NCBI RefSeq assembly: GCF_958295425.1
Contig: NC_081143.1
Coordinates: forward strand, 18,638,686 to 18,702,685
DNA: 64,000 bases
Source of the DNA: Solea solea
Taxonomy: Eukaryota; Chordata; Actinopteri; Pleuronectiformes; Soleidae
Reading direction: 5' to 3'
Numbering within the stretch: the first letter of the stretch is position 1; each line of letters starts with the position of its first letter. Below, piece by piece: positions 45,532-56,286 of the stretch. The notes under the pieces were generated by a model. It was not told the origin of the DNA, did not search any database, and saw nothing but the letters and a program-made list of their open reading frames with translations. Both the position numbers and the translations under genes were made by a program.

Positions 45532-48500
45532 TTATGCAGCTCTCGCTGGATTTGCAGGGCTTGCAGGGCTTGCAGGGCTTGCAGGTGGTGACGCAGCACA
45601 CATTGCAATTTCAGATGGCAGGGTTTTTGCCCTTAGGGTGTATTCTATCTTTCCAGGTTCTTAAAAGCAATCAAGAGGAAAGGCAGTTATATTACAGTAA
45701 CAATACTTTTTTACTAACAAATAAAATAACATCTGACACACTAAGTATCTGACATTAATTTAGGGAAATAGATTCATGACATTTCACTGGCCAGTTTATT
45801 AGGTACACAACTACCTACTTAAGTTTCAGCATCAGAATGGAGAAGAAGGGCGATTTTAATGACTTGTTTGGTTATTGGTATTTCACATACTGTTGTCACA
45901 CACAATGTCCAGAGTACTGCAGCTTTCTGGGCAAAACTCCCTGGTTGATGCCGCAGGTCAGTAGATAGACATACACTTTATTAGGTGTACTGTGTACCAA
46001 TAAAGAGGCTGGTGAGTGTCCATGTGTAACTCAATGTGTAGCACACATCTCTCTCTGCTGAAACTTTAATTTAATTTTTTTAACTTTCATCTTTGAAAAA
46101 GCTCTGCAAGAGTTCGTCTTCATTTACTGCGTCGGCATTCAACTCACCTTCAAAGCACTCTGGAATCGGGAGGACTCCATCATTACACGTGGTTGCCACA
46201 GGATAGCCACAGCGCTCGGCTTTGTTCAGACAGTAGAAGACGACGGGTTCTCTGTGGAGGACTCTGTTGGGTTTCAGGTCTGCGATCCACAGCTTCTTGG
46301 CATTGTAGAAAATGCGGCCTCTCTTGATGACAACTGTGCAGGGAGCTGTTTGGTGAAGGGTAAGAGCAGAAATGACCATCTTAAAATCCAGACAGTAGGT
46401 TTTCTAATCAACATTTACTTGCAGCATACACTACTGTGACAAGGTCTTAGGCCACCACGATTTGTTGTAGTAAAATTGTATTATTGAAACACATCCAGTT
46501 ATTTTAAAATAACAATTTTTCTGCTGCTACAGGTTAAAGTGTTAAACGTGACCTGCCCTTACACTTAAACAATAGCATGACCCCTGTCTCTCTTAAAACT
46601 AGAGTGGAATCCTAATTGATATTTCTGGTAAAACCTGTGTTTTTACTCATATTTTATGTTGAAATGATCTGCTGTGAAAATACGAGTTTAACTTTTTGAC
46701 CGCTTGCATACGATCAACTTTCTGTGCCAACAATCACACAAAAATGTATTTTATTTTTATTCTGCTCTCACATTTGTTGTTGTTTTTTTTTTTTTTTTCT
46801 TAAGTATTTTTATTGGGCATTTATAATACAAACAAACAAACAAATATCATTACAGAACAAGTAAACAGACGACAGAAACAGAACATAACAGGTTGACAAA
46901 ATTAAAACAAAACCCACCCCTCACCCCCTGGAGAAGACCCATATGGAAAATATCATAAAAACCCTGCTACGCAAAAGAGACCGAATATTAAGTTGGGTTT
47001 GTATCAGCAAGGTACTGTATCAAAGGTTGCCAAGTCGCGTCAAAATGTTGGAGACTGTCTTTCAGAACATATCTTATTCTTTCCAGATGGAGCGTATTAG
47101 TCAATTCATCCAGCCACATCTTAGATGTTGGTGCGTTTACACTCTTCCATAACGTAAGAATAATTTTTTTCGCTATTATAAGACCATATGAAATAAAACA
47201 TTGTTGTGCTTTGTTTAATTTCTGAAAGGTTTCAGACACCCCGAGAATAATAAGTAAGGGTTCTGGCTTTATCACAAATCTCATAACCTCGGACATTATA
47301 TCAAAAACACCAGACCAGAAAGAGTAAATTTTGGGGCATAGTGCATAACTATGAAGATGGGTTGCAATGGAAGATTTGCATTTATCACACACAGGTGATA
47401 CTTCTGGATATATATTATGTAATTTTTCCTTTGAGAAATGGAGCATGTGTATAATTTTAAATTGAATAAGACAGTGTCTTGCATTATGTGAGCAAGTGTT
47501 GATCTTCTCAAGGGCTTTGTCCCATAGATCATCTGTGATCGGTTCGCCAAATTGTTTCTCCCATTTGCGTCTATGTATATAGGCAGGGGGGGGACTAAAT
47601 GACAGGAGATTATTATAGATACGTGTTATCAACTTAGGTTCATATATCGGCAATTTCAGACAGTCATCTATTAATGTTTTTGTTTCGGTCTGAAAATCCT
47701 CCAAATGTCTACGTATATAATCTCTGATTTGCAGATAATGAAAGAATTGATTACTTTCCAGTCCAAATTTCTGCTGTAATTGAGAAAACGAGGCAAATAC
47801 ACCTTGTATATACAGATCTCTAACACATTTAATACCTTTCTGATTCCACCTAGAGAAGGCTCCACCCAAACCAGACGGGGCAAAAGTGGGGTTTCTATCT
47901 ATGGGTAATAGAGAGGATATGGCTTTAAGATTATAACTGGATTTGATTTGTTTCCAAATACAAATCATGTTATGGATAATAGGATTGTTGTTATATAATG
48001 ATCTACTGATTTTAGTAGGCGCTAATAGAATTGTTGCCAATGAATATGGATGGCATTCCTCTTGTTCCATCAGTAGCCAATTAGGTGGGGACTTTGTGGC
48101 GTTCAGCCAGAAAATAAAAGTCTTAATCGCTGAGGCCCAGTAGTAAAACAGAAAATCTGGGAGTGCTAATCCTCCTGCAGATTTATCCCTGCAGAGATAT
48201 TTCTTACCTATTCTGGGAGCTTTGTGTCCCCACAAAAAAGGAGTAATTAAGGAGTCTAAATGTTTAAAAAATGTTTTTTTAAGGAATATCGGGATATTAT
48301 AAAACAGATATAATAACTGTGGGAGGAAGACCATCTTAACCGCATTTATTCTTCCGATCATCGAAATTGGGAGTGCATCCCAAAACAATAACCTAGAGCG
48401 TAGTTTTTCTATTAAAGGAGGAAAGTTTTGTTGGAAGAGAGAGGAATACTGTCTTGTCACTTCTATTCCTAAATAGGTGAATTTATCCAAGGAGATTTTA

Positions 48501-51500
48501 AATGGGAGATTAATTAGGAAAGTCAGATCATCCCTGTGAACTGGCATCAAGACACTTTTTGTCCAATTAATCCGATATCCAGCGAAAGTACCGAATAATT
48601 TGATTTTATCTAATAATACCGGAATAGTCATTTGTGGACGTGTTAAATAAAGAAGAATATCATCTGCATACAAAGATATTTTACTAATTGTTCCTTTAGT
48701 GGTGTATCCAAGTATCTGAGGGTCAAGTCTAATACTTTGAGCCAGTGGTTCGATAGCAAGAGCAAAGATTAGAGGGGAAAGGGGGCAACCCTGCCTCGTC
48801 CCCCTACATAACTGAAACGGGGAGGATAATGTTCGGTTGGTTAGAATTTGGGCTGTCGGGTTTTTGTAGATAATTTTAATTAGTGATAAAAAACCATCTC
48901 CGAGATTGAATCTACTGAGAACTTCAAATAAGTATCGCCACTCAATCTGATCAAATGCCTTTTCAGCATCAAGTGCAAGTATAACAAGATCAGAGTGTGG
49001 TTCCCTTCTTGTGTACATAATATTAAAAAGGCGCCTCAGATTGAAAGTAGAGTTTCTGTTAGGTACAAAACCCGTCTGGTCTGGGTGAACTAACCCCCCC
49101 AACAAGGGGCTCAGTCTGTTAGCTAATATTTTGGCAAATAGCTTCCCATCAACATTTAGGAGAGAAATAGGGCGATAAGCACCTACTTCCTGTGGATCTT
49201 TCCCTTTCTTGTGAATTACCGTAATCACAGCTTCAGTTAAAGTTGGTGGTAGAGCACCTCTCTCTTGAGCATGTTTGAATACCTTTAATAAATAAGGAGA
49301 TAACTTCTCACCATACTTTTTATATAATTCTCCAGGGAGTCCGTCAGGACCTGGTGATTTATTACCTTTTAACGAGGCAATAGTAGACTGAACCTCTTTG
49401 ATTGTGAGCTCAGCATTCAGTGAATTACAATCTTCAACACCTAACTTGGGTAGGTTACATTTATCTAGAAAAGTATTAATAATATCAGGTTCTGAAGTGG
49501 ATTTAGAAGTATACAAGTCTTTGTAAAATTCGAGGAACCTGTTGTTGATATCTCTAGGTTTTGTGAGTAACGTGTTATCACAGGCTTTGACCTTATGTAT
49601 TGTCCTATCATTCTCCATTTTTCGGAGCTGACGAGCTAACAATTTATGCGGTTTATCCCCAAATTCAAAGAACCTTTGTCTGGTATACAGGAATGCTTTA
49701 CTAATCTTCACAGACATAATTTGATTGTATTCATATTTCAAAGTTGTTATTTTTCTGTGCAGATTTGTAGATGGGGAACGAGCATTTTCCTGATCCAGTG
49801 CTTTGATCTGTTCTTCCAGGTCTTTTAATTTGGACATATTTTCTTTTCTCCTTGATGCTTCAAATGAGATTATGCTACCTCTAATATAGGCTTTAAACGC
49901 CTCCCAGAGAGTGGAGGGAGAAGTCTCCGGAATATCATTCATCTCAAAATACAATGAGATTTGATCTTTTAGGTAATCACAAAATCTTTTATCAGTAAGC
50001 AGGTGAGGATTTAATCTCCAAGAGGTATGCGGTTTATCTATGTGGTCTAAACATATTGAAAAGGAAAGTGGGCTATGATCTGAAATTACAATACTATGAT
50101 ACCGAACATCCACTACAAAAGGTACCAGTTTGGCATCAACTAGGAAGTAGTCTATCCTACTATAAGAATTATGCACAGGTGAAAAGAATGAATAATCGCG
50201 ACCTGAGGGGTTCATCATCCTCCATATGTCTAGGATATTTGTGTTATTCATATATGTATTAAGGAATTCACTTGAGGCATTTCTGGGAGGTTTCGTCGAG
50301 GAGGATCTATCTAGATATGCATCCAAAACGGTGTTAAAATCTCCTCCTATTATCAAATTAGTCTGTGACATATCCGGTATTAATGCAAAGATTTTCTGAA
50401 AAAATATAGGATTATCTGTGTTAGGTGCGTACATATTCACTAGGGTGAGGGAGATATTCTGAATCTCTCCAATCACTATAACATAACGACCCTCTTTGTC
50501 GGTTATTGTTTTTTTCGGCAAAAAAGGTACACCTTTTCTGATTAAAATTGCTGCGCCTCTTGCTTTGGAAGAAAACGCTGAGTGAAAGATCTCTCCTATC
50601 CACTTTGTCCTGAGCCTGCCATGTGATTTATTATTCAGATGGGTCTCTTGTAAAAACATAATATCCGAGGTCAGTGATTTAAGATGGGACAAAACCTTCC
50701 CTCTTTTGACTGGATTATTAACTCCCCGCACATTCCAACTGGAAAAAGTGAGATTTTTTTTCTCCTTGTTGCTATCATTCATAGTACCCCGCGTATTGGT
50801 ATTGGTAATCAATTTCTGTAAGGTCTTCTCGTCTCTTCCATCCCACTGCAGCTTCTTTCCCCAACCCAAATCTCCCTCCCCAGGTCAACCTGAACAACAT
50901 ATTAATAAAAAAAAAAACAAAATAACATACTCTAGCCAATTCAAAGTGAATGGCGCGAGCCTTCTTAGGGAAGCAAAAAACAAAAACTGATAACTAAGGT
51001 TACTTCCACACCTACTGGTGGCCTGTGTTAACTTCAAAATTGGTTCATTAGCTCTGAAACTTAATAATAAAGAAATTTAAATATGAGAAAGGGAACGAAC
51101 AACCACACAGGGGTATGCACGCACACACCTCCATTCATACAAGCACGTCTATCATCACGTTTCACATGAACAAGGGAGACGTAGAGTTAAACACAAATGC
51201 ACTCCCCAAACCTGAACTGTGCATTCAAAACGTTTTTGGTTTTTTTTTTTTGTTTGACCAGAACATCTTATGCAGCATATACACATAAACAACTTTGGAA
51301 ATTATCCAAATCAAATGAACATATTTCTATTTTTGTTATTTCTTCTCTGCCATTTAAAATTGAAATCACCTTTGATTACAATCTGAAGGGGTAAGCATCC
51401 AAAAAGTAGTCTTAAGCCCTGGAAATAAACATATAGCTGCTTGAACATTGCTAGAGTTTTAGAAACAAGAGGTAATTGTGGATCACACTGGGCAACACAC

Positions 51501-53283
51501 TTAAGACATAAAGCTGAATATAACCATAGAGCTCAATAAAATGAATACATGAATAACGCTAACACTGAGAAGGAGAGATTCTTGTCGGATAATAACAATA
51601 CAGTAACGTTATCTATATCATAAAGGATACAGTGTAGCAACCCACGACTTCCACACTACGCATGTATGTTCTTACCGTCAGACTCTAGTTGTATGTAGTT
51701 AGGCAGTTATGTTTGGTTTGTTTTGTTTTTTGGGCAGGTAACAGTTGTTGTGGTAAAAAAAACAAAAAACTATTCCTGAGATCCATGATTAATCAGTCCG
51801 CTGCAGCTGTAGATGACCCCGAACCAGAGAGTCGCTCCGCGTACTCCTCAGCTTTTTTAGGGTCTGTGAAGGATGCCTGTGTACCATTGTGTGTGACCAG
51901 GAGTCTTGCGGGGTAAAGTAGGCCATACCTGACGCCGGGCTTGTCGCGCAATAGCTCCCTGGCACGGTTGAATAGAGCCCGTCGCTTAGCCACAGTCGGA
52001 GGATAGTCGGGGAATATTTGAATCCTCTTGTCTCTGAAGTAAAGTTGCTTCGCTGCGCTGGCTTTCCGTAGAATGTCCTCAAGCACATGATAATAGTGTA
52101 GCCTCAGGATGAAGGGTCTGAGGGGCTCTCGAGGGTCGGGGCTTCTCCGGAGGGTCCGATGCACTCGGTCAATAAGTGGCTTCTCATCCAAAGATAGCAC
52201 ATCTTTTAGCAGGTCAGCTACGAAGTCGCGCGGCCTGGGTCCTTCTACACCCTCGGGAACTCCGATGATTCTAATGTTGTGCCTCCTGGATCTGCCCTCT
52301 AAATCCTCACATTTTTCAGTCAGTTTCCCCACTTCAGAATTCAGTCGTGTTACCTGGCGTTGGAGAGCAGTGATATCGTCGGAGTGGAGTGAGGCTGACT
52401 TCTCTAGCTCTGTAATAGTCTTCTCGTGCGAGGCCGTGGCTTCTTTAAGTGTTGAAATGGATGTTTGAATTTCCTTTTTAGTAGTAGCCAGCTCCTCTCT
52501 CAGCTCAGTGCAAACCGTTTGTATACGTACATCTATGGAGGCACATATATCGTTCTTTATCTGAGTGACTTCATTTCGCAGGTTAGCGATAGCAGCTAGT
52601 ATTTCACGATTAGGTGGGTCCGCCTCGTCAGTCATATCAACAGGTAGAGGTGTGTTACTCGGGCCCGAGGGTTGGTCGGGGCCTGTTTCTTGTTGATCGT
52701 TTTTCCTACTTTTCACCTTTTTTGACATACTTTCCTTACATTGGTCTCTGTAATGTACTTGTGTGTATCTTATTGCGTCGTTCCGAGGATTTTAAGAGCG
52801 GATTTACAAAAGTTTAGTGTTTTAATAAAGATAAAGTTATCAGAGCTCGCGCGAACACGTCTTACTCCTCCATCGCTCAACAGCGCCCCCCTTGTTGTTG
52901 TTTTTTAACCAAGAAACTCCTTTTGAATGAAGACAGTTTTTCATTTCAGCATCAGAGTATTTATAGCTGGATTTCTTTATAATAATTAAACATAGCGATA
53001 CACATTTAGACTGAAGTAGAGTTGTCTGTGACTCACCTCTGCAGACAGGCTTGGAAGACCAGTTGCCTGTGTTTTGGCATTGAACCTCAGCATCACCATC
53101 CAAAATGTAGTTCTCATTGCAGCCGTATTTAACCTTCTCCTTGTAGCCATGTTGTCTCATCACTGCAAAGGTGATGAAGCCATTGGGTATACCTGCTGGA
53201 ATACGGCAGCTCACCTCTGCAATGATCAAAAACAATGGATTGTACCATTTTAAAACACCGACAGGGCAGCTTAAGCTAAAACA

Positions 53284-53339
<56 letters not shown>

Positions 53340-55185
53340 TTGTATATATTCATCCATCCTCTTCTCATGCCATTATTGTAGGACATTTCCTGTGTACCTT
53401 GACACAGAGGTGGCTCTGTTGCTGTTCCATCAGCCTTGCACGAGCCCCTCTCATACGTTGGTGCTTTCGGTGAGTTGCACTCGTAGGTCCAGCTCTGCCC
53501 ATACATGATCGTGTTTCCTGTAACTGGCGTATCGTGGACAATTCTTCCTTCTTTTGGTGGCTTGGGCAGAGGACAATTCACAGCTGTAAGGAAGCACATG
53601 AAACAATGGCATTGATGCTGAAACTCTTGACTCCTTTACCCTGTCAGCCTTTGAACAGCAAACTCCACACTGAACCCACTCTGAGTATGCGGTTTATTCT
53701 GACTACACACAGTGTGTCCTTGTGCGCTGTATGTCAAGAGAACTACACGCAAGTCGCTTTGCTCTGATTGCTTTCTTTTCAGCAGTGGGACACACGGTGC
53801 TACAGTGGCTTGCATTGGTGCGTCACAGCAAAAAGGTCATCAGTTCGGCAGCCCTCAGGATAGAGTGGTAGACAGTGAGTGAACGATTCAGCAGTGTGAT
53901 TCAAACAATGAATGAATGAATGAATGAATGAACGATCCAGCAGTGTAATCATTTTGGAGAATGGGGCTTCTGCTGTTGCAGTATAAAGAGATTATTGGTT
54001 AGAATGGGGTAGATGAAACTTAAACTTAACATTATCATTTGATTGCACTGCACATGCTTTAGTGAGGTGTTCCTAATTAACTGGCGTCTGAATGTAGGCC
54101 AGTAAGTTGCTGATACTGTCTTTTTGTAACACAATAAAGCATTTCACACATCATTTCAGTCATCATCATTTTCATCTCAGTGGATAAATATTTTTAGACA
54201 TTATCTGTTGCATTTTCTGCATATTTTCCTCCCGTCTACCTTTGCAGAGAGGTGGTGGATTGCTCCAGGTGCCATCATGTGAACACTTGCTCTCATTGGC
54301 TCCTAGCATGACATACCTGGTGAGAAAGGGCGGATTATTGTGACAATACGCAGATGTAAATCTGCCTGATTGTGACTGTGAAGTGATTCTAGCGTTCAGC
54401 CTTACCCATCGTCACATGTGAAGTTAAGCACACTCCTGAAAGGAGCCTCCGTCCTGCCCTTTGCTAAAGGCTGCAGAGGTCTGGGGATCGGGCACATTTT
54501 AGCTGTCAAAATAAAACACAACACAATACTGACAACAGACAGAAGACAGAATAAACACAGCAATTGCAGAAATTCTTTATGGATAGGTCTTTTCAAACTC
54601 TGCCTCTCTGTCTGTGGAAAACATTTTGTATATGTAAATGCATGTTATGCTCATTGTGCCTTTGGTGGGTGACCTGTGTGCAAATAAACTCACGGGAACA
54701 TGCCAGATTTGACTGTGTCCATTCTCCCGTGGCAGTGCAGGTAATTCGTTGACTGGTCGTTGTTGAAGGCAAGTAACCCCGTTCACAAGTGAGGGTCACT
54801 TCATCTCCAACCTCAAACACACGTTTTAAGGTCGTCTCATCTATCCCGTCAGTGATAGGCGGGCGGCCACACACTAGATTAAAAATAACAATTGTTTCAC
54901 ATCATGATCATGATCATCATGCTGCCATATTATTTTAACACACCTCAATAAAACTTCACTCGTGATGAATTGTGCACAATATAAGAATTGTAACACAGTA
55001 AAACATCTGAGGTGCAAAACTTCAGTAATTGTCAGAATGGAAGAGGAATCCAGAGAAGGACAGTAATGCAAAGCTCTGGATGCCAAATACTAAACCAACT
55101 CTGCTTCATCTTTACCTTTCTTCGATGTTATGGTTGTGCATAAAAATCCTTGGCAGAGGAGCAACAAAGCTAAAATGGGAAGCAT
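45532..55185 (-). CDS. apoh: apolipoprotein H (beta-2-glycoprotein I)-like, paralog 2
   Basis: Second secreted five-sushi protein. Exons: 55116-55185, 54694-54873, 54406-54502, 54240-54316, 53398-53583, 53037-53216, 46148-46345, 45532-45659; 1,116 bp, 371 aa. Start MLPILALLLLCQGFLC is a signal peptide. Exon lengths equal those of paralog 1 at five of eight exons (70, 97, 77, 180, 198 bp). Domain V reads APCTVVIKRGRIFY..LNKAERCGYPVATTC..PECFE. The last exon is accepted at 45659 because it gives EEPGKIEYTLRAKTLPSEI, aligned with YSLRSSELPSEI in paralog 1. Here the protein does not stop after the terminal Cys: it adds about 20 residues with (ASP)n repeats. Intron 6 holds a full-length LINE, intron 7 a deleted Tc1 element. 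It is adjacent and divergent to prkca, as APOH is in human. Confidence 0.9.
45552..45586 (-). repeat. 9-bp tandem repeat inside the last exon of apoh paralog 2
   Basis: About four copies of TTGCAGGGC on the plus strand encode Ala-Ser-Pro repeats on the minus strand, just downstream of the codon for the conserved last Cys. Confidence 0.85.
45785..46018 (+). mobile_element. short internally deleted Tc1-like element
   Basis: Ends CACTGGCCAGTTTATTAGGT and ..GTGTACCAATAAAGAGGCTGGTGAGTG are inverted relatives of the Tc1-like ends at 10570-11071. A few transposase-start bases remain (CATCAGAATGGAGAAGAAGG). An extra internal copy of the terminal motif (CACTTTATTAGGTGTAC) occurs at about 45974-45990. 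It lies in the last intron of apoh paralog 2. Confidence 0.75.
46988..50782 (-). CDS. LINE ORF2p: endonuclease and reverse transcriptase
   Basis: 1,264 residues from ATG 50782; an in-frame extension upstream starts only at a TTG. Order: APE-type endonuclease (SWNVRGVNN, FLQETHLNN, GGDFNTVLD, SRIDYFLVDAK, SDHSPLSF), then reverse transcriptase (GNKSPGPDGLPGELY, YRPISLLNVDGK, LALDAEKAFDQIEW, RGTRQGCPLSPLIFALA, LYADDILLY). YADD is at residues 705-708. A C-terminal cysteine motif (CDKC..H..C) is as in L1 ORF2p. It would nick target DNA and copy the LINE RNA. All hallmark catalytic motifs are present and there is no internal stop. The spacing to ORF1 (about 1 kb) is longer than in mammalian L1. Confidence 0.93.
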   Translation of the reverse strand: MNDSNKEKKNLTFSSWNVRGVNNPVKRGKVLSHLKSLTSDIMFLQETHLNNKSHGRLRTKWIGEIFHSAFSSKARGAAILIRKGVPFLPKKTITDKEGRYVIVIGEIQNISLTLVNMYAPNTDNPIFFQKIFALIPDMSQTNLIIGGDFNTVLDAYLDRSSSTKPPRNASSEFLNTYMNNTNILDIWRMMNPSGRDYSFFSPVHNSYSRIDYFLVDAKLVPFVVDVRYHSIVISDHSPLSFSICLDHIDKPHTSWRLNPHLLTDKRFCDYLKDQISLYFEMNDIPETSPSTLWEAFKAYIRGSIISFEASRRKENMSKLKDLEEQIKALDQENARSPSTNLHRKITTLKYEYNQIMSVKISKAFLYTRQRFFEFGDKPHKLLARQLRKMENDRTIHKVKACDNTLLTKPRDINNRFLEFYKDLYTSKSTSEPDIINTFLDKCNLPKLGVEDCNSLNAELTIKEVQSTIASLKGNKSPGPDGLPGELYKKYGEKLSPYLLKVFKHAQERGALPPTLTEAVITVIHKKGKDPQEVGAYRPISLLNVDGKLFAKILANRLSPLLGGLVHPDQTGFVPNRNSTFNLRRLFNIMYTRREPHSDLVILALDAEKAFDQIEWRYLFEVLSRFNLGDGFLSLIKIIYKNPTAQILTNRTLSSPFQLCRGTRQGCPLSPLIFALAIEPLAQSIRLDPQILGYTTKGTISKISLYADDILLYLTRPQMTIPVLLDKIKLFGTFAGYRINWTKSVLMPVHRDDLTFLINLPFKISLDKFTYLGIEVTRQYSSLFQQNFPPLIEKLRSRLLFWDALPISMIGRINAVKMVFLPQLLYLFYNIPIFLKKTFFKHLDSLITPFLWGHKAPRIGKKYLCRDKSAGGLALPDFLFYYWASAIKTFIFWLNATKSPPNWLLMEQEECHPYSLATILLAPTKISRSLYNNNPIIHNMICIWKQIKSSYNLKAISSLLPIDRNPTFAPSGLGGAFSRWNQKGIKCVRDLYIQGVFASFSQLQQKFGLESNQFFHYLQIRDYIRRHLEDFQTETKTLIDDCLKLPIYEPKLITRIYNNLLSFSPPPAYIHRRKWEKQFGEPITDDLWDKALEKINTCSHNARHCLIQFKIIHMLHFSKEKLHNIYPEVSPVCDKCKSSIATHLHSYALCPKIYSFWSGVFDIMSEVMRFVIKPEPLLIILGVSETFQKLNKAQQCFISYGLIIAKKIILTLWKSVNAPTSKMWLDELTNTLHLERIRYVLKDSLQHFDATWQPLIQYLADTNPT
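51793..52728 (-). CDS. LINE ORF1p: RNA-binding coiled-coil protein
   Basis: 311 residues from ATG 52728. A basic start (MSKKVKSRKND) and a Pro-rich segment are followed by a long heptad coiled coil (about 45-150), then the RRM-like region (CEDLEGRSRRHNIRIIGVPE) and the C-terminal domain (DRVHRTLRRSPD, FPDYPPTVAKRRA). This is the typical architecture of L1 ORF1p, a trimeric nucleic-acid chaperone. Uninterrupted. Confidence 0.9.
   Translation of the reverse strand: MSKKVKSRKNDQQETGPDQPSGPSNTPLPVDMTDEADPPNREILAAIANLRNEVTQIKNDICASIDVRIQTVCTELREELATTKKEIQTSISTLKEATASHEKTITELEKSASLHSDDITALQRQVTRLNSEVGKLTEKCEDLEGRSRRHNIRIIGVPEGVEGPRPRDFVADLLKDVLSLDEKPLIDRVHRTLRRSPDPREPLRPFILRLHYYHVLEDILRKASAAKQLYFRDKRIQIFPDYPPTVAKRRALFNRARELLRDKPGVRYGLLYPARLLVTHNGTQASFTDPKKAEEYAERLSGSGSSTAAAD
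53287..53333. repeat. (TA)n microsatellite
   Basis: About 23 TA dinucleotides in the intron between exons 5 and 6 of apoh paralog 2, less than 70 bp from the exon 5 donor. Confidence 0.9.
53908..53934. repeat. (GAAT)n microsatellite
   Basis: AATGAATGAATGAATGAATG in intron 4 of apoh paralog 2; simple sequence only. Confidence 0.8.
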
Positions 55186-55244
55186 TTTCTTGACAGTCAA
55201 GTCTGCAAGGTGTACCCTGCATTTGAGTGCAGGATGGGGGCCAA

Positions 55245-55255
55245 CATATATATAA
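55245..55255 (-). promoter_or_regulatory. TATA box of apoh paralog 2
   Basis: On the minus strand CTTATATATATG lies about 60 bp upstream of the ATG at 55185. A TATA position about 30 bp before the transcription start implies a 5' UTR of about 30 bp. A CCAAT-like ATTGG lies about 40 bp farther upstream. This is typical of a strongly expressed, tissue-specific plasma-protein gene. Confidence 0.6.
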
Positions 55256-55770
55256 GGCCTGCTGGATAAGGGATCCATGAGAGCATGTGCCAATCAGATG
55301 CCAATGTGAGCTCCTATTGATCGGGGACAAAGGTCTTAACTTGTGCATATTTACCTTGTGTTGATTTATAACCTTGATATTTGCCACAAGAGCTAACAGC
55401 AAACGCACAGCATGAAATGAACTAATTAATAAAGAAAGACGCACAAGTTAAGTACCTGTGCATAACAGTGATGCAGCACTTCAATTGGCTGTAGCTCCCT
55501 GCCATATGATGACAATGGGCACAAATTTATTTAATCTGCAATTTTTTTTCTACCCAGGAAGGATTGAGATGGTTCAAATTGCTCTACTGGTCAATGACCC
55601 TACTTGGTAAACTCAAAAAAGTTGGTGTGTGCAAAAATGTAAGAGTGCTGAGGTTAACATCAGCATCCATGAGTAAAAACATTAAAGTTCCAAACAGAAA
55701 ATCATTATGGACAATTTGCAGATCACAGTTAACCCTCAGACGTCAGTTTAATTTACTACCCTCTTAAGTC

Positions 55771-56286
55771 ATTAGAGGACAAAAATGTCCACTTCCAAAA
55801 ACTATTACAGATTAAAATGTTGTTCTGCTTTTGTCTGCATAAATGTCTTATACAACTTCAGCCCTGCTCAGAACTACAATACATTCAACCATTTTGAGGA
55901 TATCACTGTTTTTATTTATGAAAAAAAAACACAATTTGTTTTTATTTTTCATGAAACTAATTTAACCCAAAAAAGCATAGAAAAATATGAATCTGTTTTT
56001 TTTTTGGAAGTGGAGATTTTTGTCCTGATGCAACACAAAAAGTAATGATGCATAAAAGTCAAAGTTTATTTTTAAGGCTGATTTACATTTAAGGCTGATT
56101 AAAAAAATCCCCCAGCCACCCAACATTTGTTTTATGGAACATTTACTGACTTTATGTATATATATCAAAATGGTTTAGTGGTAGTTTGGGCTGAAGTTGT
56201 TTAACTTCAGTTAGTTGTGGAAAAAAGCAGAACAAGATATAATAATCTGTGATTTTCTTTGGAAGTGGACATTTTTGTCCTCTTAT
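55771..56286. mobile_element. inverted-repeat MITE (AGAGGACAAAAATGTCC ends)
   Basis: The left end ATTAGAGGACAAAAATGTCC is mirrored by GGACATTTTTGTCCTCTTAT at the right. The arms continue through CACTTCCAAA and GTTCTGCTTTT for about 70 bp. A third related motif (GGAAGTGGAGATTTTTGTCC) lies inside, near 56006. No coding capacity; superfamily unknown. Confidence 0.65.

Larger units (their letters stand above)
46789..52891 (-). mobile_element. full-length L1-type LINE
   Basis: About 6.1 kb on the minus strand with a GC-rich 5' UTR (starting GGGGGCGCTG), two open frames, a G-rich 3' UTR motif (GGGGGTGAGGGGTGGG, as in mammalian L1) and a poly-A tail. Identical 15-bp duplications TTGTTGTTGTTTTTT flank it at 46774-46788 and 52892-52906 (the left one merges with the poly-T). 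The right copy is followed by AACC, matching the TTTT/AA cleavage preference of L1 endonucleases. Both frames are open, so it is young and possibly active. It sits in sense in intron 6 of apoh paralog 2. The precise family (L1 versus Tx1 branch) is not settled. Confidence 0.92.

Noticed and set aside
45414..45608. Minus-strand frame with (LQA)n repeats
   Set aside because: It is the wrong frame of the 9-bp repeat in the last apoh exon; the spliced frame encoding (ASP)n is supported by homology.
46080..46147. Read-through C-terminus of apoh paralog 2 (ELNADAVNEDELLQSFFKDES)
   Set aside because: A consensus donor GTGAGT lies at 46147, matching paralog 1's 198-bp exon, and the exon at 45532-45659 aligns with paralog 1's last exon and restores the terminal Cys. 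Read-through remains a minor possibility.
50869..50869. Longer ORF2 start at 50869 (1,293 aa)
   Set aside because: The codon there is TTG. The first ATG in frame is at 50782, just before the endonuclease domain, and was chosen instead.
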